Below, piece after piece: positions 26,892 to 38,122 of a DNA stretch of 64,000 bases. The notes under the pieces were generated by a model, which was given only the letters and a program-made list of their open reading frames with translations, was not told the origin of the DNA and searched no databases. Where the stretch lies: NCBI GenBank assembly GCA_008501825.1, contig QQUA01000016.1:1-64000 (forward strand), in the 5' to 3' direction. The DNA is from Planctomycetota bacterium (GTDB taxonomy: Bacteria; Planctomycetota; UBA1135). The translations under genes were made by a program, and so were the position numbers. How positions within the stretch are numbered: the stretch's first letter is position 1; each line of letters opens with the position of its first letter.

Positions 26892-29762
26892 TCAGGGCAG
26901 GGTCACGGTGAAGGGGTCGCCGGCGATGGCCCGGGCAACGGCACGATGATCGCGCCGGAACTGAGTGAAGTACACCCCAACTTCCTGAAAACCCGACCGC
27001 ATTTCATACGCTTCGGCGGAAACCGTCCATGCGTTTCCAGTTCCGGTAAGCAAAGGCGGGGCGTCACCGCTGCCACCGGGCTCCTGGGCCAAGGTCGGCA
27101 ATTCGACCTGACCACCGTTTTCGAAGCTCCGCGGCAGCCAAAGATCCCATTCGGAAGACGGGGAATCGGAATCCTGAATCGTCAGGTGGTAATACCCCGG
27201 CCCGGCCAAACTCGGCAAAAAGCTCAGGGTCACCGGATAGTCCTGATTCAAGGGTGCCCCAACCACCGGGATGTCCGGCAAATCCAAAGCCACCGGGGAA
27301 CCGGGATTGGCGGTCACGGTCACGAATTCCCGGACCAAGGCCTGATCGCCCTCGTCATCTTGCAAATAGACCCGGAAGGCTACTTGGTTTTGGTCGCCGC
27401 CCTCGGCCGCCACCACCGCCAGGAAACCTTCCTCCAATTCCGCTTCGGCATTGGTGCCGGAAACGGGGCCGACTCCCAAGAGGGCCGGGCCGTCCAAGCC
27501 GGGGATGCGGGCCGCCAAGGAAGCGCTGCTTTCCGCAATCGGTTGATCCAAGCCGAGGCCGCCAGTGAGGGTGGCCTGATAGACGAACTCCGAGGTCCCG
27601 TTCATTTGGTTATCGGAGGGTCCCAAAACCAGGATCGGACTGATCTGCGGCATGTCATCCCCGCTGGGATCCAACAAAACCCGAGGCTCCAAAGCCACCA
27701 AGCCATAGACCGGGGTTCCGGAATCGCCGTCGTAGGGTTGGATTCCATGGAAACCGGCAAACCAACCGGGCCGGTCCGGCCGCACTTCCACGGTGCTGAA
27801 GCTCAAGGGTAGATCGACGCTCAACTGGCCGTCGAGACGATCGCTGCCGCTTTCTCTCAACAAGGGACTGGCCAACTGCACGGTGCCGGTGGAGGCGCCG
27901 CTAATGTTGGGAGAAACCGTATCCAAGGTGGTGGATTGAGGCCGGAGCGGAATCGACATCGAACTCGAATCGACGGCGAAGATGGTGATCGAGTGATACC
28001 CCGGTTCCACGATGGTGACGGTTTGCGGGCCGTGGCGGGCCACGCCGGGTGCATCCCGGTCGTCAAAGGAGATCACCCCATCGGTGCCGGTCGTCCCCAT
28101 GGTTTCCCACGCCGTTCCGGTAGCGTTTTGCACGTACACCTGGGCCCCGTTCAAAGGTTGCAGGCTTTGGCTATCGAAAGCCACCACTCGCAATTCACCT
28201 TGCGCCGCCTGATTGCCCAGAAAACCACGCCGAACCGCAGTCCCGCCGGCGGCCTGTTCCATGCTGTTCCCGGCGGCATCGGTTAACTGCAAAGTGAACT
28301 CCAATTCGGCTTCGTCGAAACCGCCCGGTTCCACCGCCGGCCCGATGAAAAAGTCATTCGGGCTGGGAAAAGAAGTTTCCCGTTCCTTGGTGGTGGTTTC
28401 GTTGTCGTTGTAAATCACCTTGGCGATCGGTTCCGAGGCCAAACCATAAGGCCGGATCTCAGCGAGATCGGTGTAGAAAACGCTCGGCACCGAGGCGAAG
28501 GGAGGTCCGAATCGACTGAGCGTCGGCGGCACCGTGTCCTGCAATACCCCATCCAGCACCCGGGCGGTGGTTCGCTCGCCGCCGCCATCTGCTTGCCAAT
28601 AAGCCGCCAAGACCAGCGGGCCGTCCCGAAGTAAGGCTTCCCCGACTTTCTTTTCCAAGTTCAATTCGAAGGAAACCGTGCTGGCTCCTCCGGCCAAAAC
28701 GCTTTGCTGACTTTCCAAGCGGCCGGAACTCAAGGCTTCCTGCACCAGAAGGAACAAGGTCCCGTCACTGCTGCGAGCCGGCAAGTCCACCTCTACCGAA
28801 AAGGCACTCAAATTGCTGCCGTTGGCCGCCGGCGGATCTTCCATGATCCGAATCGCCGTCGGCCGGGCATTGGTGGCGGTGGTCCAGGAACTGAAAAACG
28901 GCGTCTCCAACGGATGGGTTTCAAACTCCCGGTCGGTAATGGAAGTATCCACCGCCAACTCCAGGAGTACCCCCAGGTCCGCGGCATCGTCCAAATGCTG
29001 GTATTCGATGATGCGGTCATTGGCATGAGAAACCGCGGTCCCAAAGGAAGCTGGGTTTCCGCCCTGAGTCAAATTGACGCCGTTCGAAAGAGTTTCGAAC
29101 AAAATCGGCTTGGAAAAGACCAGGACCGCAGCGTGATCGTTGGGCACTCCGCTTTCCCCGGAAAACGGTAAGGCGCCCAGGACCTGGGGCGGCAAACCGG
29201 AAGTCACCGTGGCGGTTCGAAAACTGCCGACAATTCCCGATTGGGGCACTTTGAATCGCTTGCCGTCCAAATCGGTCAGATCGGAAGTCACGAAGACCTC
29301 GTAAACCGTGTCGGTTTGCAAATTGCTGGCCGGCAACAAGGCCAGGCAACGGCCTTCGATCAAATTCAACAAGGTATAGGCCACCGAACCGGCACTGCCC
29401 CGAGGCCGAATCCCGATGGTGGTGGTATTGACCGTCGAGACGTTGATGCTTTCGGAAAACCACAGCACCACCGGCGCCTGGACGTCGATTTCCTGGGAAC
29501 CGCTGGCCGGGAACAAGGCGCTGAGCTTGGGGCGGCCGAGCAGCATGAAGGCGCCGTCGGTCGGTGCACTGGGAGGCCCGGGAGGGTTATTGTTGTTGCC
29601 GCCGTTTTGATTCCCGCCGCCGTCGTCGGAGCCGGGCGGAGTGGGATCGAAAACCCGGCCGGCGTTGCCGCCGCAGGTACCCGAGATCAGACTGAGGCTG
29701 GTCACCACGACCAAGCCTTGGAGCCAGCGCATGAGAACCCTTTGAGAGGGAAGAGAAGCCAT
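26892..29762 (-). CDS. Ig-like (Big_5-type) domain surface protein
   Basis: FPASGSQEIDVQAPVVLWFSESINVSTVNTTTIGI repeats; N-terminal signal and GGNNNNPPGPPS linker; start could be 29733 (MRWLQ). Confidence 0.8.
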   Translation of the reverse strand: MASLPSQRVLMRWLQGLVVVTSLSLISGTCGGNAGRVFDPTPPGSDDGGGNQNGGNNNNPPGPPSAPTDGAFMLLGRPKLSALFPASGSQEIDVQAPVVLWFSESINVSTVNTTTIGIRPRGSAGSVAYTLLNLIEGRCLALLPASNLQTDTVYEVFVTSDLTDLDGKRFKVPQSGIVGSFRTATVTSGLPPQVLGALPFSGESGVPNDHAAVLVFSKPILFETLSNGVNLTQGGNPASFGTAVSHANDRIIEYQHLDDAADLGVLLELAVDTSITDREFETHPLETPFFSSWTTATNARPTAIRIMEDPPAANGSNLSAFSVEVDLPARSSDGTLFLLVQEALSSGRLESQQSVLAGGASTVSFELNLEKKVGEALLRDGPLVLAAYWQADGGGERTTARVLDGVLQDTVPPTLSRFGPPFASVPSVFYTDLAEIRPYGLASEPIAKVIYNDNETTTKERETSFPSPNDFFIGPAVEPGGFDEAELEFTLQLTDAAGNSMEQAAGGTAVRRGFLGNQAAQGELRVVAFDSQSLQPLNGAQVYVQNATGTAWETMGTTGTDGVISFDDRDAPGVARHGPQTVTIVEPGYHSITIFAVDSSSMSIPLRPQSTTLDTVSPNISGASTGTVQLASPLLRESGSDRLDGQLSVDLPLSFSTVEVRPDRPGWFAGFHGIQPYDGDSGTPVYGLVALEPRVLLDPSGDDMPQISPILVLGPSDNQMNGTSEFVYQATLTGGLGLDQPIAESSASLAARIPGLDGPALLGVGPVSGTNAEAELEEGFLAVVAAEGGDQNQVAFRVYLQDDEGDQALVREFVTVTANPGSPVALDLPDIPVVGAPLNQDYPVTLSFLPSLAGPGYYHLTIQDSDSPSSEWDLWLPRSFENGGQVELPTLAQEPGGSGDAPPLLTGTGNAWTVSAEAYEMRSGFQEVGVYFTQFRRDHRAVARAIAGDPFTVTLP

Positions 29763-29776
29763 TGGACCTACCTATA

Positions 29777-31555
29777 ATGACGAAGATGCCCACCAGTTTC
29801 TGCAGGGAAATTCCCGGTCTTCCGTGGAAAGCCTTTTGTTTATGGCTTGGCTGCCTGGTCGCCGCCTGCCAACAACCCGGCCCAGAACCCCCTCCCGAAC
29901 CCGGAGATCCGCCTCCCACCGGGAGCCAGCCGGCCGAGGTGGTGGAGGCGCCGCCGCCGGCCCAAGATCTGGAAGATGCTCGCCGACTGGTGGCGGAGGG
30001 CGATTTGAACGGGGCTTTGAACCTACTCGACGACCTCCGTGCCGATTCCCGGGAAAATCCGGATTATTGGCTGCTTTTCGGTCAAACCACCCTGGATTTC
30101 GCCCTGCTTCGCCGAGCCCAGGGTGAACGGGACGGCGGCCTGCTCCAAAGCCTGTTCCTGGACGCGGCTCAAGCCTTCGAACGGGCCGGGGAGGGCGGCG
30201 CTCCGGAGCTGGAAGTCGCCTTGGGCACCATGCGCGCCCGTTACCAGGGCAACCAGTTGCAGGAGGCCTGGCAGGCCGCCGAAAGGCTTTGGTCCCGGTT
30301 GCCGGCTCCCCCACCACCGGCCTGGCTGCTGGAAATCGGCCAAACCGGTTTAGCTTTGACCGTGACCCAGGTGCAGGCCGGCGCCCCGGTTCCCGATGCC
30401 GCCCGCCTGGCCGAGGAGAGCTATCGCCGGGCCTGGCAGGCCGGCGAATCGGGAGCCGTCGTGCCCCTGTCGGATTTACTCGCCTGGCAGGGACAAAACC
30501 GCGGCGCCCGCGACGTCCTGGTCGCCGCTTTGACCGAGTCGGCCGACGACGCCACCGCCATGGCCCGGCTGCAAAACCTGGGCAGCAACGATGCCGCCGG
30601 CTTGGTTACCGATTTGGAACAAATCCGCCAGCTTTGGCCGGATCGCCCCTTGTTGCTCTGGTATTTGGGGGCGGCCCACTTCAACCACCAACAGAGCCTG
30701 CGCCAAAGCGGCGATTATTTGAAAGCTCACCAAGCCTTGGACCGGGCCGAAGAGAATTTTTTGGCGGCCATGAATCTTGAACCCCAATATCAGGAAAGTT
30801 GCCAGCAATACCTCCATCTTTGCCGCTGCGCTCGGGGTTGGGCCCTCCGAGAAGAAGGACGAAGCCCGGAAGCGGCTCAGGTTTTTCAAATCGCTTTAGA
30901 AACCGCCCCCCATCGATTAGAGGGTGAAAACCAGCCCGGAACCCTCCGGTTGGGCATTTACGCGGTGGTGGACGACGCCATGCGGGCCGGAGACTTGAAA
31001 GCGGTGGTGGCCTTTTTAAGCCGCATCACCGCGGTCCACGACGCCAACCCCGATTGGCAGAACAACCTTGGCTTCGCCAGCCGGGATTTCGGGGTCCTGC
31101 TACTTCAGCAGGGCAAGGAAGAAGAAGCCCAGGACATGTTCGAGCGCTCTTGGCTGGCCTACAGCCGCTGCGTCGAAATCGCCGGCGCCGATGCCCGCCT
31201 GATCAACGACCGGGCGCTCATTTCGGTCTATTATCTGGACCATTCCTGGGAGTTGGCGGAACGAGAATTGCATCGCGCCATCGAAGTGGGCGTCCCGGCG
31301 CTGCAAGCCCTTCCCGCTGAAACCTCCCTCGACGACCGTCAAAACGCCGAGGAAGCCGTGGGCGACGCATGGGAAAACCTGGCTTACTTGGACGTCGTCC
31401 GCCGCGGTCGCCTCGATCGGGCGGAAGAATTTCTGGCCAACAGCGTGGCTTACTTCCCCTATGAGGAGGGGCGGGAAGGCGTGCGCCGCATCCGCCAGGC
31501 CATGGACCGACTCAAGGCCGCCCGCGAAAACCCACCGGCGAAGCCGGGAGATTAA
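29777..31555 (+). CDS. TPR-containing lipoprotein
   Basis: Lipobox LVAAC; proline-rich linker then tetratricopeptide-like helices (DLNGALNLLDDLRADSRENPDYWLLFGQ). Confidence 0.8.
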   Translation: MTKMPTSFCREIPGLPWKAFCLWLGCLVAACQQPGPEPPPEPGDPPPTGSQPAEVVEAPPPAQDLEDARRLVAEGDLNGALNLLDDLRADSRENPDYWLLFGQTTLDFALLRRAQGERDGGLLQSLFLDAAQAFERAGEGGAPELEVALGTMRARYQGNQLQEAWQAAERLWSRLPAPPPPAWLLEIGQTGLALTVTQVQAGAPVPDAARLAEESYRRAWQAGESGAVVPLSDLLAWQGQNRGARDVLVAALTESADDATAMARLQNLGSNDAAGLVTDLEQIRQLWPDRPLLLWYLGAAHFNHQQSLRQSGDYLKAHQALDRAEENFLAAMNLEPQYQESCQQYLHLCRCARGWALREEGRSPEAAQVFQIALETAPHRLEGENQPGTLRLGIYAVVDDAMRAGDLKAVVAFLSRITAVHDANPDWQNNLGFASRDFGVLLLQQGKEEEAQDMFERSWLAYSRCVEIAGADARLINDRALISVYYLDHSWELAERELHRAIEVGVPALQALPAETSLDDRQNAEEAVGDAWENLAYLDVVRRGRLDRAEEFLANSVAYFPYEEGREGVRRIRQAMDRLKAARENPPAKPGD

Positions 31556-31636
31556 GCTCCCTTCGCATCCCTCGACCCAGCCGCCGCCCTGGCCGCTCGG
31601 TTCCGCTCCTGGAGGCTCGATTCCTCGACAACCCGC

Positions 31637-33079
31637 ATGATCCTCGCCACTTGCCTGCTTCTTCTTCAGTCCGGTGACTTGGACCGGGCGCTTGCCAAAG
31701 CCGAAGCCTTGGCCGCCCAAAATCAATTCGCCGGCGCCGTTCAAGTCCTGGAAAAAGCCGGGGCTGCCCAATCCGATCACGCCAAGGCTTTGTCCGCATT
31801 GGGCACCTACCAATTACGGGACACCGAAGCCAAAACCGCCTCCGGCGAATTGACGGGATTGAAGGTCGTAGACGCTTTCAACCGCGCCGCCGGCACCTTG
31901 CGCAAAGCTTGCGGCACCGGAGAAGCTGCCGCGGAAACTTACGCCAACCTTTCGGAAGCCCTGTTGAACACTTCCGACTTGCGTGGTGCCGCCAAGGTGG
32001 TCGAAGACGGCTTGGCCAAACACCGAAACGATTTGGCTTTGCTGTTGCAACAAGGGCGAGTCGCTTTCGCTCGGGCCAATGAAGTTGGCACCGATGCCAA
32101 GAAAATGGAGGCTTACCAAAAAGCCGCCGAAGCGTACGGGCGGGCTCGAAAGGCTCACCCGCAAAGTGCCGTGGCCTGTGTTCGTTTAGGCGAAGTCCGC
32201 CTTTGGCAACAGGACCGTCCGGCGGCGGTGGCTTGCTGGCAAGAAGCCTTGAAACGCAATCCAGCGGAAGTCGACATGGGCGCCATGGTCAGTTGGCTGG
32301 GCATCGACGCTTCTCCCTTGCTGGAAGAACATATGCAAAGGGCTGGCGAGGACGCTTTGTTGCGCTGGTATCAAGGGCTGGCTGAATACAACTCCCAGCA
32401 GTCGGAGCAATGGCCGAATGCGAAGAAGCACTTTCTGAAGGCTTTGGAGCTCAATCCCGCCTTTACCAACACCTGGTATTTCCTCGGCGCCGGAGCGATG
32501 GCCGCTGGAACTCGATTGCAACAAAGCGGGCAGAACGATGCCGCCAATCGGGAATACCGGTTCAGTGCCAAAGCCTGGGGTTTGTACTTAAAGGACTTCG
32601 GAGCCCATCAACTTGGGCAAATGGCGGCCCAAGAAGACAAAGGAGATGGCTTCGTGGCGCAAATGAAATGGCTTGCCGGCAAAGCCATCGGCGGCAACGA
32701 CTTTGAAACCGCCATTCATCTCAGCCGCTTTTTGGTGCAAGCTCGGCCGCAGGACGTAGAAGCTTGGAACAACCTGGCGCTTCTATACCGGGATACCGGC
32801 CAAGCGGAACCGAGCCTCAAGGCCTATCAGAAGGCCTACAGTCTGAACCCGCAAGACCCCCAATTGATGAACGACTTGGCGGTGATTTATCACTACTATT
32901 TGAAGACCGAAGACGAAACCGCCAAAGATTTATACCGCAAGGCCATCACCCGGGCGGAAAGCTTGCTGGCCAACCCTGAGGCCTTGGCCGATGGCGATCA
33001 AGAGCGTTACCAAGTGGCCTTAAGAGACGCGCGGCGAAATTTGTCCAAGCTGGAAGCGGGAAACCGCATCAACAACTAA
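31637..33079 (+). CDS. TPR-repeat protein
   Basis: DVEAWNNLALLYRDTGQAEPSLKAYQKAYSLNPQDPQLMNDLAVIYHYYL and further TPR-like units. Confidence 0.82.
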   Translation: MILATCLLLLQSGDLDRALAKAEALAAQNQFAGAVQVLEKAGAAQSDHAKALSALGTYQLRDTEAKTASGELTGLKVVDAFNRAAGTLRKACGTGEAAAETYANLSEALLNTSDLRGAAKVVEDGLAKHRNDLALLLQQGRVAFARANEVGTDAKKMEAYQKAAEAYGRARKAHPQSAVACVRLGEVRLWQQDRPAAVACWQEALKRNPAEVDMGAMVSWLGIDASPLLEEHMQRAGEDALLRWYQGLAEYNSQQSEQWPNAKKHFLKALELNPAFTNTWYFLGAGAMAAGTRLQQSGQNDAANREYRFSAKAWGLYLKDFGAHQLGQMAAQEDKGDGFVAQMKWLAGKAIGGNDFETAIHLSRFLVQARPQDVEAWNNLALLYRDTGQAEPSLKAYQKAYSLNPQDPQLMNDLAVIYHYYLKTEDETAKDLYRKAITRAESLLANPEALADGDQERYQVALRDARRNLSKLEAGNRINN

Positions 33080-33819
33080 AGCCGACCGTCGAGGCCGGCA
33101 TTCGGTTGCGATGCCTGCAGCCAATCGAAAGCTTCCAGGGATCCCCGACAAGGGGCTCCCTGGCCGAATGCCGCCTGCTGAATCTGCCCTTGGGAGCCGA
33201 TCCGAATCAAAGCCGTGTTCAGCGAACCGCGGTTCTGGTCATGAACACATAACGGATTGTGTTCCGGCTGGTGGGCGGCCACCACTTGGTTCATTCTGGT
33301 CCCCCAAGCCGCCCCGTCCTCTTCGGCTCGCGGTTGGAAAAGAGGAGCGGCATCCTGAACCGGAGCCAGGTGGCGAAGAATTTGAGTTTTACCCTTGGCC
33401 ACGATCTCCGCATTTGCCTGGCGGCTGCCGGCGGGAAGGTCGAAGTACCAAATCCCGGTGGTGTCGCCGACGAATAAACGGCATCCGCCATAAACATTCT
33501 GCCGGAGTAATTCATTCAAGCGGAGAATTCCATCCTGGAGATTGGCTTGCAGCAACACCTCCCGGATGAGATGCCCTCGGGAACAGGCCGCGGAGGGTGT
33601 CGGATCGGATTGACGATTGACCAGACCGGCAACAAAGCCGGAAAGAGAAAAACCAAACCAGCTTCCTCCCTGCTTTGGCTCTAGAGGAGCAAAAGCGGTG
33701 GCCTCCGGGTTCAGGGCTTGCGGGGAGCCGCCGGCTCGATCGAAATATTCATCGCGGATGAAATACACCGCCAAGGCGGAGTCTGGGAGGCCGTGCGAAA
33801 GCAACAGTACCGAACACAT
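33076..33819 (-). CDS. NRDE/TANGO2-family protein
   Basis: N-terminal MCSVLLLSH (Cys2), FIRDEYFDRAGGSPQAL at the NRDE position, LVNRQSDPTPSAACSRGHLIREVL. Confidence 0.75.
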   Translation of the reverse strand: MCSVLLLSHGLPDSALAVYFIRDEYFDRAGGSPQALNPEATAFAPLEPKQGGSWFGFSLSGFVAGLVNRQSDPTPSAACSRGHLIREVLLQANLQDGILRLNELLRQNVYGGCRLFVGDTTGIWYFDLPAGSRQANAEIVAKGKTQILRHLAPVQDAAPLFQPRAEEDGAAWGTRMNQVVAAHQPEHNPLCVHDQNRGSLNTALIRIGSQGQIQQAAFGQGAPCRGSLEAFDWLQASQPNAGLDGRL

Positions 33820-33967
33820 GAGTCCAAGAGTGGAGGTGCCTGTGGCTGGTTTCCAGGGATGAAAGGCTTAGAGAAAACGAGCAAAAAGTATTTTACCGGA
33901 CCGGTTTCCAGCTACTAGAAAACTCGATTTCCGAGCTTTTCGGAAGCTAGAGGTTTACCATGAATGC

Positions 33968-36688
33968 ATGAGCTGGAACCCCGGGGAAGCTTCCCCCGCC
34001 ATACCCCAGCCGATTCCCAGACGATGGTTGGCTTTCGCCATTTTGATCCTGGCCGGGATCGGTTGGTTGGTCAGCAGTAAAACCGAGAGCCTGGCTCGAT
34101 CCAGAATAGAAGACAATCTGGACGCGATCCATCAAACGGCTCTCGCCAGCTTTCAAAGAGCCTCTCAGGTTTGGAAAGAAGACGCCCGCCTTTGGGCTCA
34201 AAATCCGGAAATCAACCGTTTTTGCATGGAATTATTGCAAGCTCCCAAGGAGGCTGAGAGCTTATTGTCTCATCCGGCTCAGGAAGCGGTGCGGCTACGG
34301 CTCAAACCAGCTATTTCCGATCGCAATTACAAAGGCTTCTTCCTGATCGCCCCCGACGGAACCAGCCTCGCCAGCAGTCGGGATGAAAATGTCGGAACGC
34401 CAAACCCGATTTTGGAATTGGAAACCATTTGGACCAGGGTTTTGGCCGGAGAGACTCTACTGACTCCGCCGCGACCTTCTGAAATCCCATTGCTGGATGG
34501 TCAAGGTCGACTTCGGCGGCAACTTCCCACCCAGTTTGTGGTGACTCCTTTATTGGATCCGGAGCGAGGAGCTTTCGCCTACCTGTCTTTTCGCATCGAT
34601 CCGGTCCAGGCCCTCAGCCGCATTCTCAACCTGGCTCGTTTTGGTCAAACCGGGGAAACCTATCTTTTCGACCGGGACGGGGTCATGCTTTCCAGCAGTC
34701 GCTTTCAAAAAGAATTGGCCGAGCTTGGACTATTGGAACCCGGCCAATCCAGCGTATTGAACTTGACCTTGCGCGATCCGGGGGTCGCCTTGCAAACCCA
34801 AAAGGCACTGCCCGGGATTCCCGACAGTTGGCCCAAAACTTTCATGGCGGAAACCGCCGCCGGGGGATATTCGGGCCTCACCCTGGAGGGTTATCGCAAC
34901 TATTTGGGCCATTCCGTAATCGGCGTCTGGACCTGGAATCCCCAGGAAAACTTGGGCATCGCCACCGAGCAGCAGCAGCAAGAAGCCTTTCGTGCGCTGT
35001 TTCGCACCCGCCTTCTGATCTTTTCCTTTATTGGCCTGACGGTGACTTTGCTTGCGGTCTCGACCTTTTTTGCCAATCGCGCCAATCGCCAGGCTCTGGG
35101 TTTGCTGAACAAGATCGCGGACAGCGAAAACCGCTTCCGAACTCTGGTCAACCAGGCGGCAGAAGCCATTGTTCTAACTTCACCCAAGGGCCGCATTCTG
35201 TACGTCAATCCAGCTTGGGAAAGATTGTGCGGCTATTCCAGCCAAGAAGCCGTAGGCAAGTATCCCAACATGCTGAAAAGCGGCCTGCACGATGACCAAT
35301 TTTATGCCGAGCTTTGGAAAACCATCACATCCGGAAATGTATGGCGAGGACAATTTACCAATCGCCACAAAGACGGCGGCCATTTCGAGGAAGAAGCGGT
35401 TATTTCACCACTGGTCGACCAAAATGGTGAAATCGTTTTTTTCTTGGGTTTGATGAGTGACGTCACCCAGGAAATGGAAGCCCAACAGGCTTTGGAACTC
35501 AGTGAGCAACAGCTTCGCCAAGCTCAAAAGATGGAAGCGGTTGGCCGAATGGCTGGCGGAGTAGCCCACGATTTCAATAATTTGCTCACCGCCATCTTCG
35601 GCTACATGGAGTTGGCCAAGAAATCTTTGGACTCCGAGCACCCGGCCTTGAAAGAATTACTGGAAGTGGAGGCGGCCGGCCAGCAAGCGGCCGATCTTAT
35701 CCGCCAACTCATGAGTTTCAGTCGCAGCCAGGAAGCCACCATCCAAGCGCTAGATCTCAGCAAAGTGGTTTTGCGAACTCAGAAACTGCTTCAGCGGATG
35801 ATCGGAGAAGACATTTCGTTGGAAGTGAATGCCCAGGAGGCTTTGCCTCGGATTGAAGCCGACTTGAGTCAGATCCAGCAAGTGGTCATGAACTTGGTGG
35901 TCAACGCCCGAGACGCCATGCCTCAAGGCGGCCGCATATTGCTGGAAACCGACCACGAAGTTTTCCAACACGATTTTGTTTCCGGGGATTTTGAAATCCC
36001 GGCCGGGCGCTACACCATTCTTTCGGTTTCCGACAGTGGCTGTGGAATGGATGCCAGAACTCTCGAGCATGCCTTCGACCCGTTTTTTACCACCAAAGAT
36101 GTCGGCATCGGCACCGGTTTGGGCCTTTCCACCGTATATGGCATCGTGCACCAAGGCGGTGGTCACGTATGGGCCTTCAGCGAGCCCGGCGAGGGCACCA
36201 TCTTCAAGATTTTCTTCCCCATCAACGAGGAGGAAGCCGAACAATTCCTTCCGCCGCTGCCGGCCGAATCCGATCTACGTGGCCGGGAAACCATCCTGCT
36301 GGTTGAAGACGAAGCTTTGCTGCGGCGCATGATGACCCGATACTTGCAGAGCTTGGGCTACCGAGTGTTTGAGGCCAGTCACGGATTTGAAGCCCTGGCC
36401 ACCCTGGATCGCAGAAAGAATACTTCCTTCGACTTAATTCTTTCCGACGTCGTTTTGCCGGCCTTGCGTGGCCCGGAAATGGTAAGCCGCGCCTTGGAAA
36501 TTAGACCTCAAACCAAGGTTTTGCTCATCTCCGGCTATCCGATCCCATGGCTGCAGGAAACGATGCCTTCGTTCCCAGAAAATGACCCAGCATTCTTGCA
36601 AAAACCCTTCAGCTTTCTTCGCCTGGGAGCCACTCTCCGAAAGCTTTTGGATCAGGATGCACCGCAAGAGGATTCCAAGGTTGCCTAG
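33968..36688 (+). CDS. hybrid sensor histidine kinase (dCache-like sensor, PAS, HisKA, HATPase, receiver)
   Basis: [87 protein letters not shown]; receiver [20 protein letters not shown]. Confidence 0.93.
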   Translation: MSWNPGEASPAIPQPIPRRWLAFAILILAGIGWLVSSKTESLARSRIEDNLDAIHQTALASFQRASQVWKEDARLWAQNPEINRFCMELLQAPKEAESLLSHPAQEAVRLRLKPAISDRNYKGFFLIAPDGTSLASSRDENVGTPNPILELETIWTRVLAGETLLTPPRPSEIPLLDGQGRLRRQLPTQFVVTPLLDPERGAFAYLSFRIDPVQALSRILNLARFGQTGETYLFDRDGVMLSSSRFQKELAELGLLEPGQSSVLNLTLRDPGVALQTQKALPGIPDSWPKTFMAETAAGGYSGLTLEGYRNYLGHSVIGVWTWNPQENLGIATEQQQQEAFRALFRTRLLIFSFIGLTVTLLAVSTFFANRANRQALGLLNKIADSENRFRTLVNQAAEAIVLTSPKGRILYVNPAWERLCGYSSQEAVGKYPNMLKSGLHDDQFYAELWKTITSGNVWRGQFTNRHKDGGHFEEEAVISPLVDQNGEIVFFLGLMSDVTQEMEAQQALELSEQQLRQAQKMEAVGRMAGGVAHDFNNLLTAIFGYMELAKKSLDSEHPALKELLEVEAAGQQAADLIRQLMSFSRSQEATIQALDLSKVVLRTQKLLQRMIGEDISLEVNAQEALPRIEADLSQIQQVVMNLVVNARDAMPQGGRILLETDHEVFQHDFVSGDFEIPAGRYTILSVSDSGCGMDARTLEHAFDPFFTTKDVGIGTGLGLSTVYGIVHQGGGHVWAFSEPGEGTIFKIFFPINEEEAEQFLPPLPAESDLRGRETILLVEDEALLRRMMTRYLQSLGYRVFEASHGFEALATLDRRKNTSFDLILSDVVLPALRGPEMVSRALEIRPQTKVLLISGYPIPWLQETMPSFPENDPAFLQKPFSFLRLGATLRKLLDQDAPQEDSKVA

Positions 36689-36751
36689 CCCAAAGCATGG
36701 CTCCATGGCCGTCTCCGCCGCTGGCTCCTCCAATCAAAGCCGCTGATCTTC

Positions 36752-38110
36752 ATGGCCAAGCCCCTCCTCATGCAAGCGGGCGGCAAACGCAACCCTTGGT
36801 TACGAGCTCCGGTCCAGATCACCTTCAGTTTCGTGGTTTTGATTTACCTGGGAACTTGGCTGTTGTCGCTGCCAATTGCCAGTGCCGACCCCCAATCTCC
36901 GTTGCTTTTTCGGCAAGCTTTTTTCACCTCGGTCAGCGCCACCTGCGTCACCGGCTTGTCGGTCTTATCCGTTGCGGAATCCCTGTCCGGCTTCGGCCAG
37001 GGAGTCCTGCTTGGACTTTTTCAATTGGGCGGTTTGGGAATCATGACTTTGGCGTTTTTGGTTTTTCGCAGCCTCAGTCGCCACATCGGCGTGGAAGGCG
37101 GGGAGCTTTTACAAGCTACCTTAAGTCAAAGCGCGCTCCGCAGCCGTCCCCGGCGAGTCATGTTGGTGGTCCTCGGAGGCACCCTAGCAGTTGAACTCTT
37201 GGGAGCTCTATGCCTTTGGCCGTTTTTGCGTGGCGAGTCCGACCCGGTCTGGAAAGCCATTTTTTTAAGCGTTTCCGCGTTCTGTAACGCCGGTTTCGAC
37301 AATCTGGACCATGGTTTGCCCGCATATGCCGGATCGTGGCCGGTGGGCTTGAGCCTGCTGATTCTATGGCTTGCCGGCGGCTTGGGATTCTTCGTTCCCC
37401 TGGCCTGGTGGGAACGGAAGAACCATGGCGACGGCCTCACTGTTCGCATGGTGATCTGGGCCACCGCCATTCTGATTCCGCTGGGAGCCCTACTGTTCTA
37501 TTTCGGAGAAGCCAGTCGGCCTGAATTCGCCCAGCGGCCCGGAAATCAGAAAGTGCTGCTGGCTCTTTTCCAAGGAAACAGCACTCGCACCGCCGGCTTT
37601 TCCATGTTGGACTTGGATCACATCGGCCGCTTCAGCCTGATTTCCATGATTCCCTTGATGCTGATCGGCGGCGCACCCGGAGGCACCGCCGGAGGCATCA
37701 AAACCACCACCGCCTGGATTTTCTTGGCCGGACTGTGGGCACGGTTGCGGGACCAGCCTCGAGTCGTGCTTTGGCGCCGTAGCCTGCCTCAGGAAATCCT
37801 CCGCCACGCCATTTGGATCACCGTCCTCATGGTGTTGTTGCAAGGCGGTTTCACTTTGATCTTGTGCGCGTTGGAACCCGACCCGGAATTTCGTTTCGAA
37901 GCTCTGGTATTCGAATCGGCCAGTGCCTTGGCTACCGTAGGCCTGAGCACCGGCATTACTTCCGAACTCAGCCCAGCCTCGCAATACACCTTATGCCTGG
38001 CCATGTTCATTGGCCGAATCGGTCCTTTGACTCTATTGTTGGCCCTCCTGGCTCGCCCCAGGCCGACCTTGAGATTCCGCTACCCGGATACCGAGGTCTA
38101 CATTGGTTGA
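36752..38110 (+). CDS. ktrB: Trk/Ktr potassium uptake membrane subunit
   Basis: SVSATCVTGLSV, SAFCNAGFDNL, GNSTRTAGFSMLDL, IGGAPGGTAGGIKTTT pore-loop motifs. Confidence 0.92.
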   Translation: MAKPLLMQAGGKRNPWLRAPVQITFSFVVLIYLGTWLLSLPIASADPQSPLLFRQAFFTSVSATCVTGLSVLSVAESLSGFGQGVLLGLFQLGGLGIMTLAFLVFRSLSRHIGVEGGELLQATLSQSALRSRPRRVMLVVLGGTLAVELLGALCLWPFLRGESDPVWKAIFLSVSAFCNAGFDNLDHGLPAYAGSWPVGLSLLILWLAGGLGFFVPLAWWERKNHGDGLTVRMVIWATAILIPLGALLFYFGEASRPEFAQRPGNQKVLLALFQGNSTRTAGFSMLDLDHIGRFSLISMIPLMLIGGAPGGTAGGIKTTTAWIFLAGLWARLRDQPRVVLWRRSLPQEILRHAIWITVLMVLLQGGFTLILCALEPDPEFRFEALVFESASALATVGLSTGITSELSPASQYTLCLAMFIGRIGPLTLLLALLARPRPTLRFRYPDTEVYIG

Positions 38111-38122
38111 TCGGCTGGCAAG

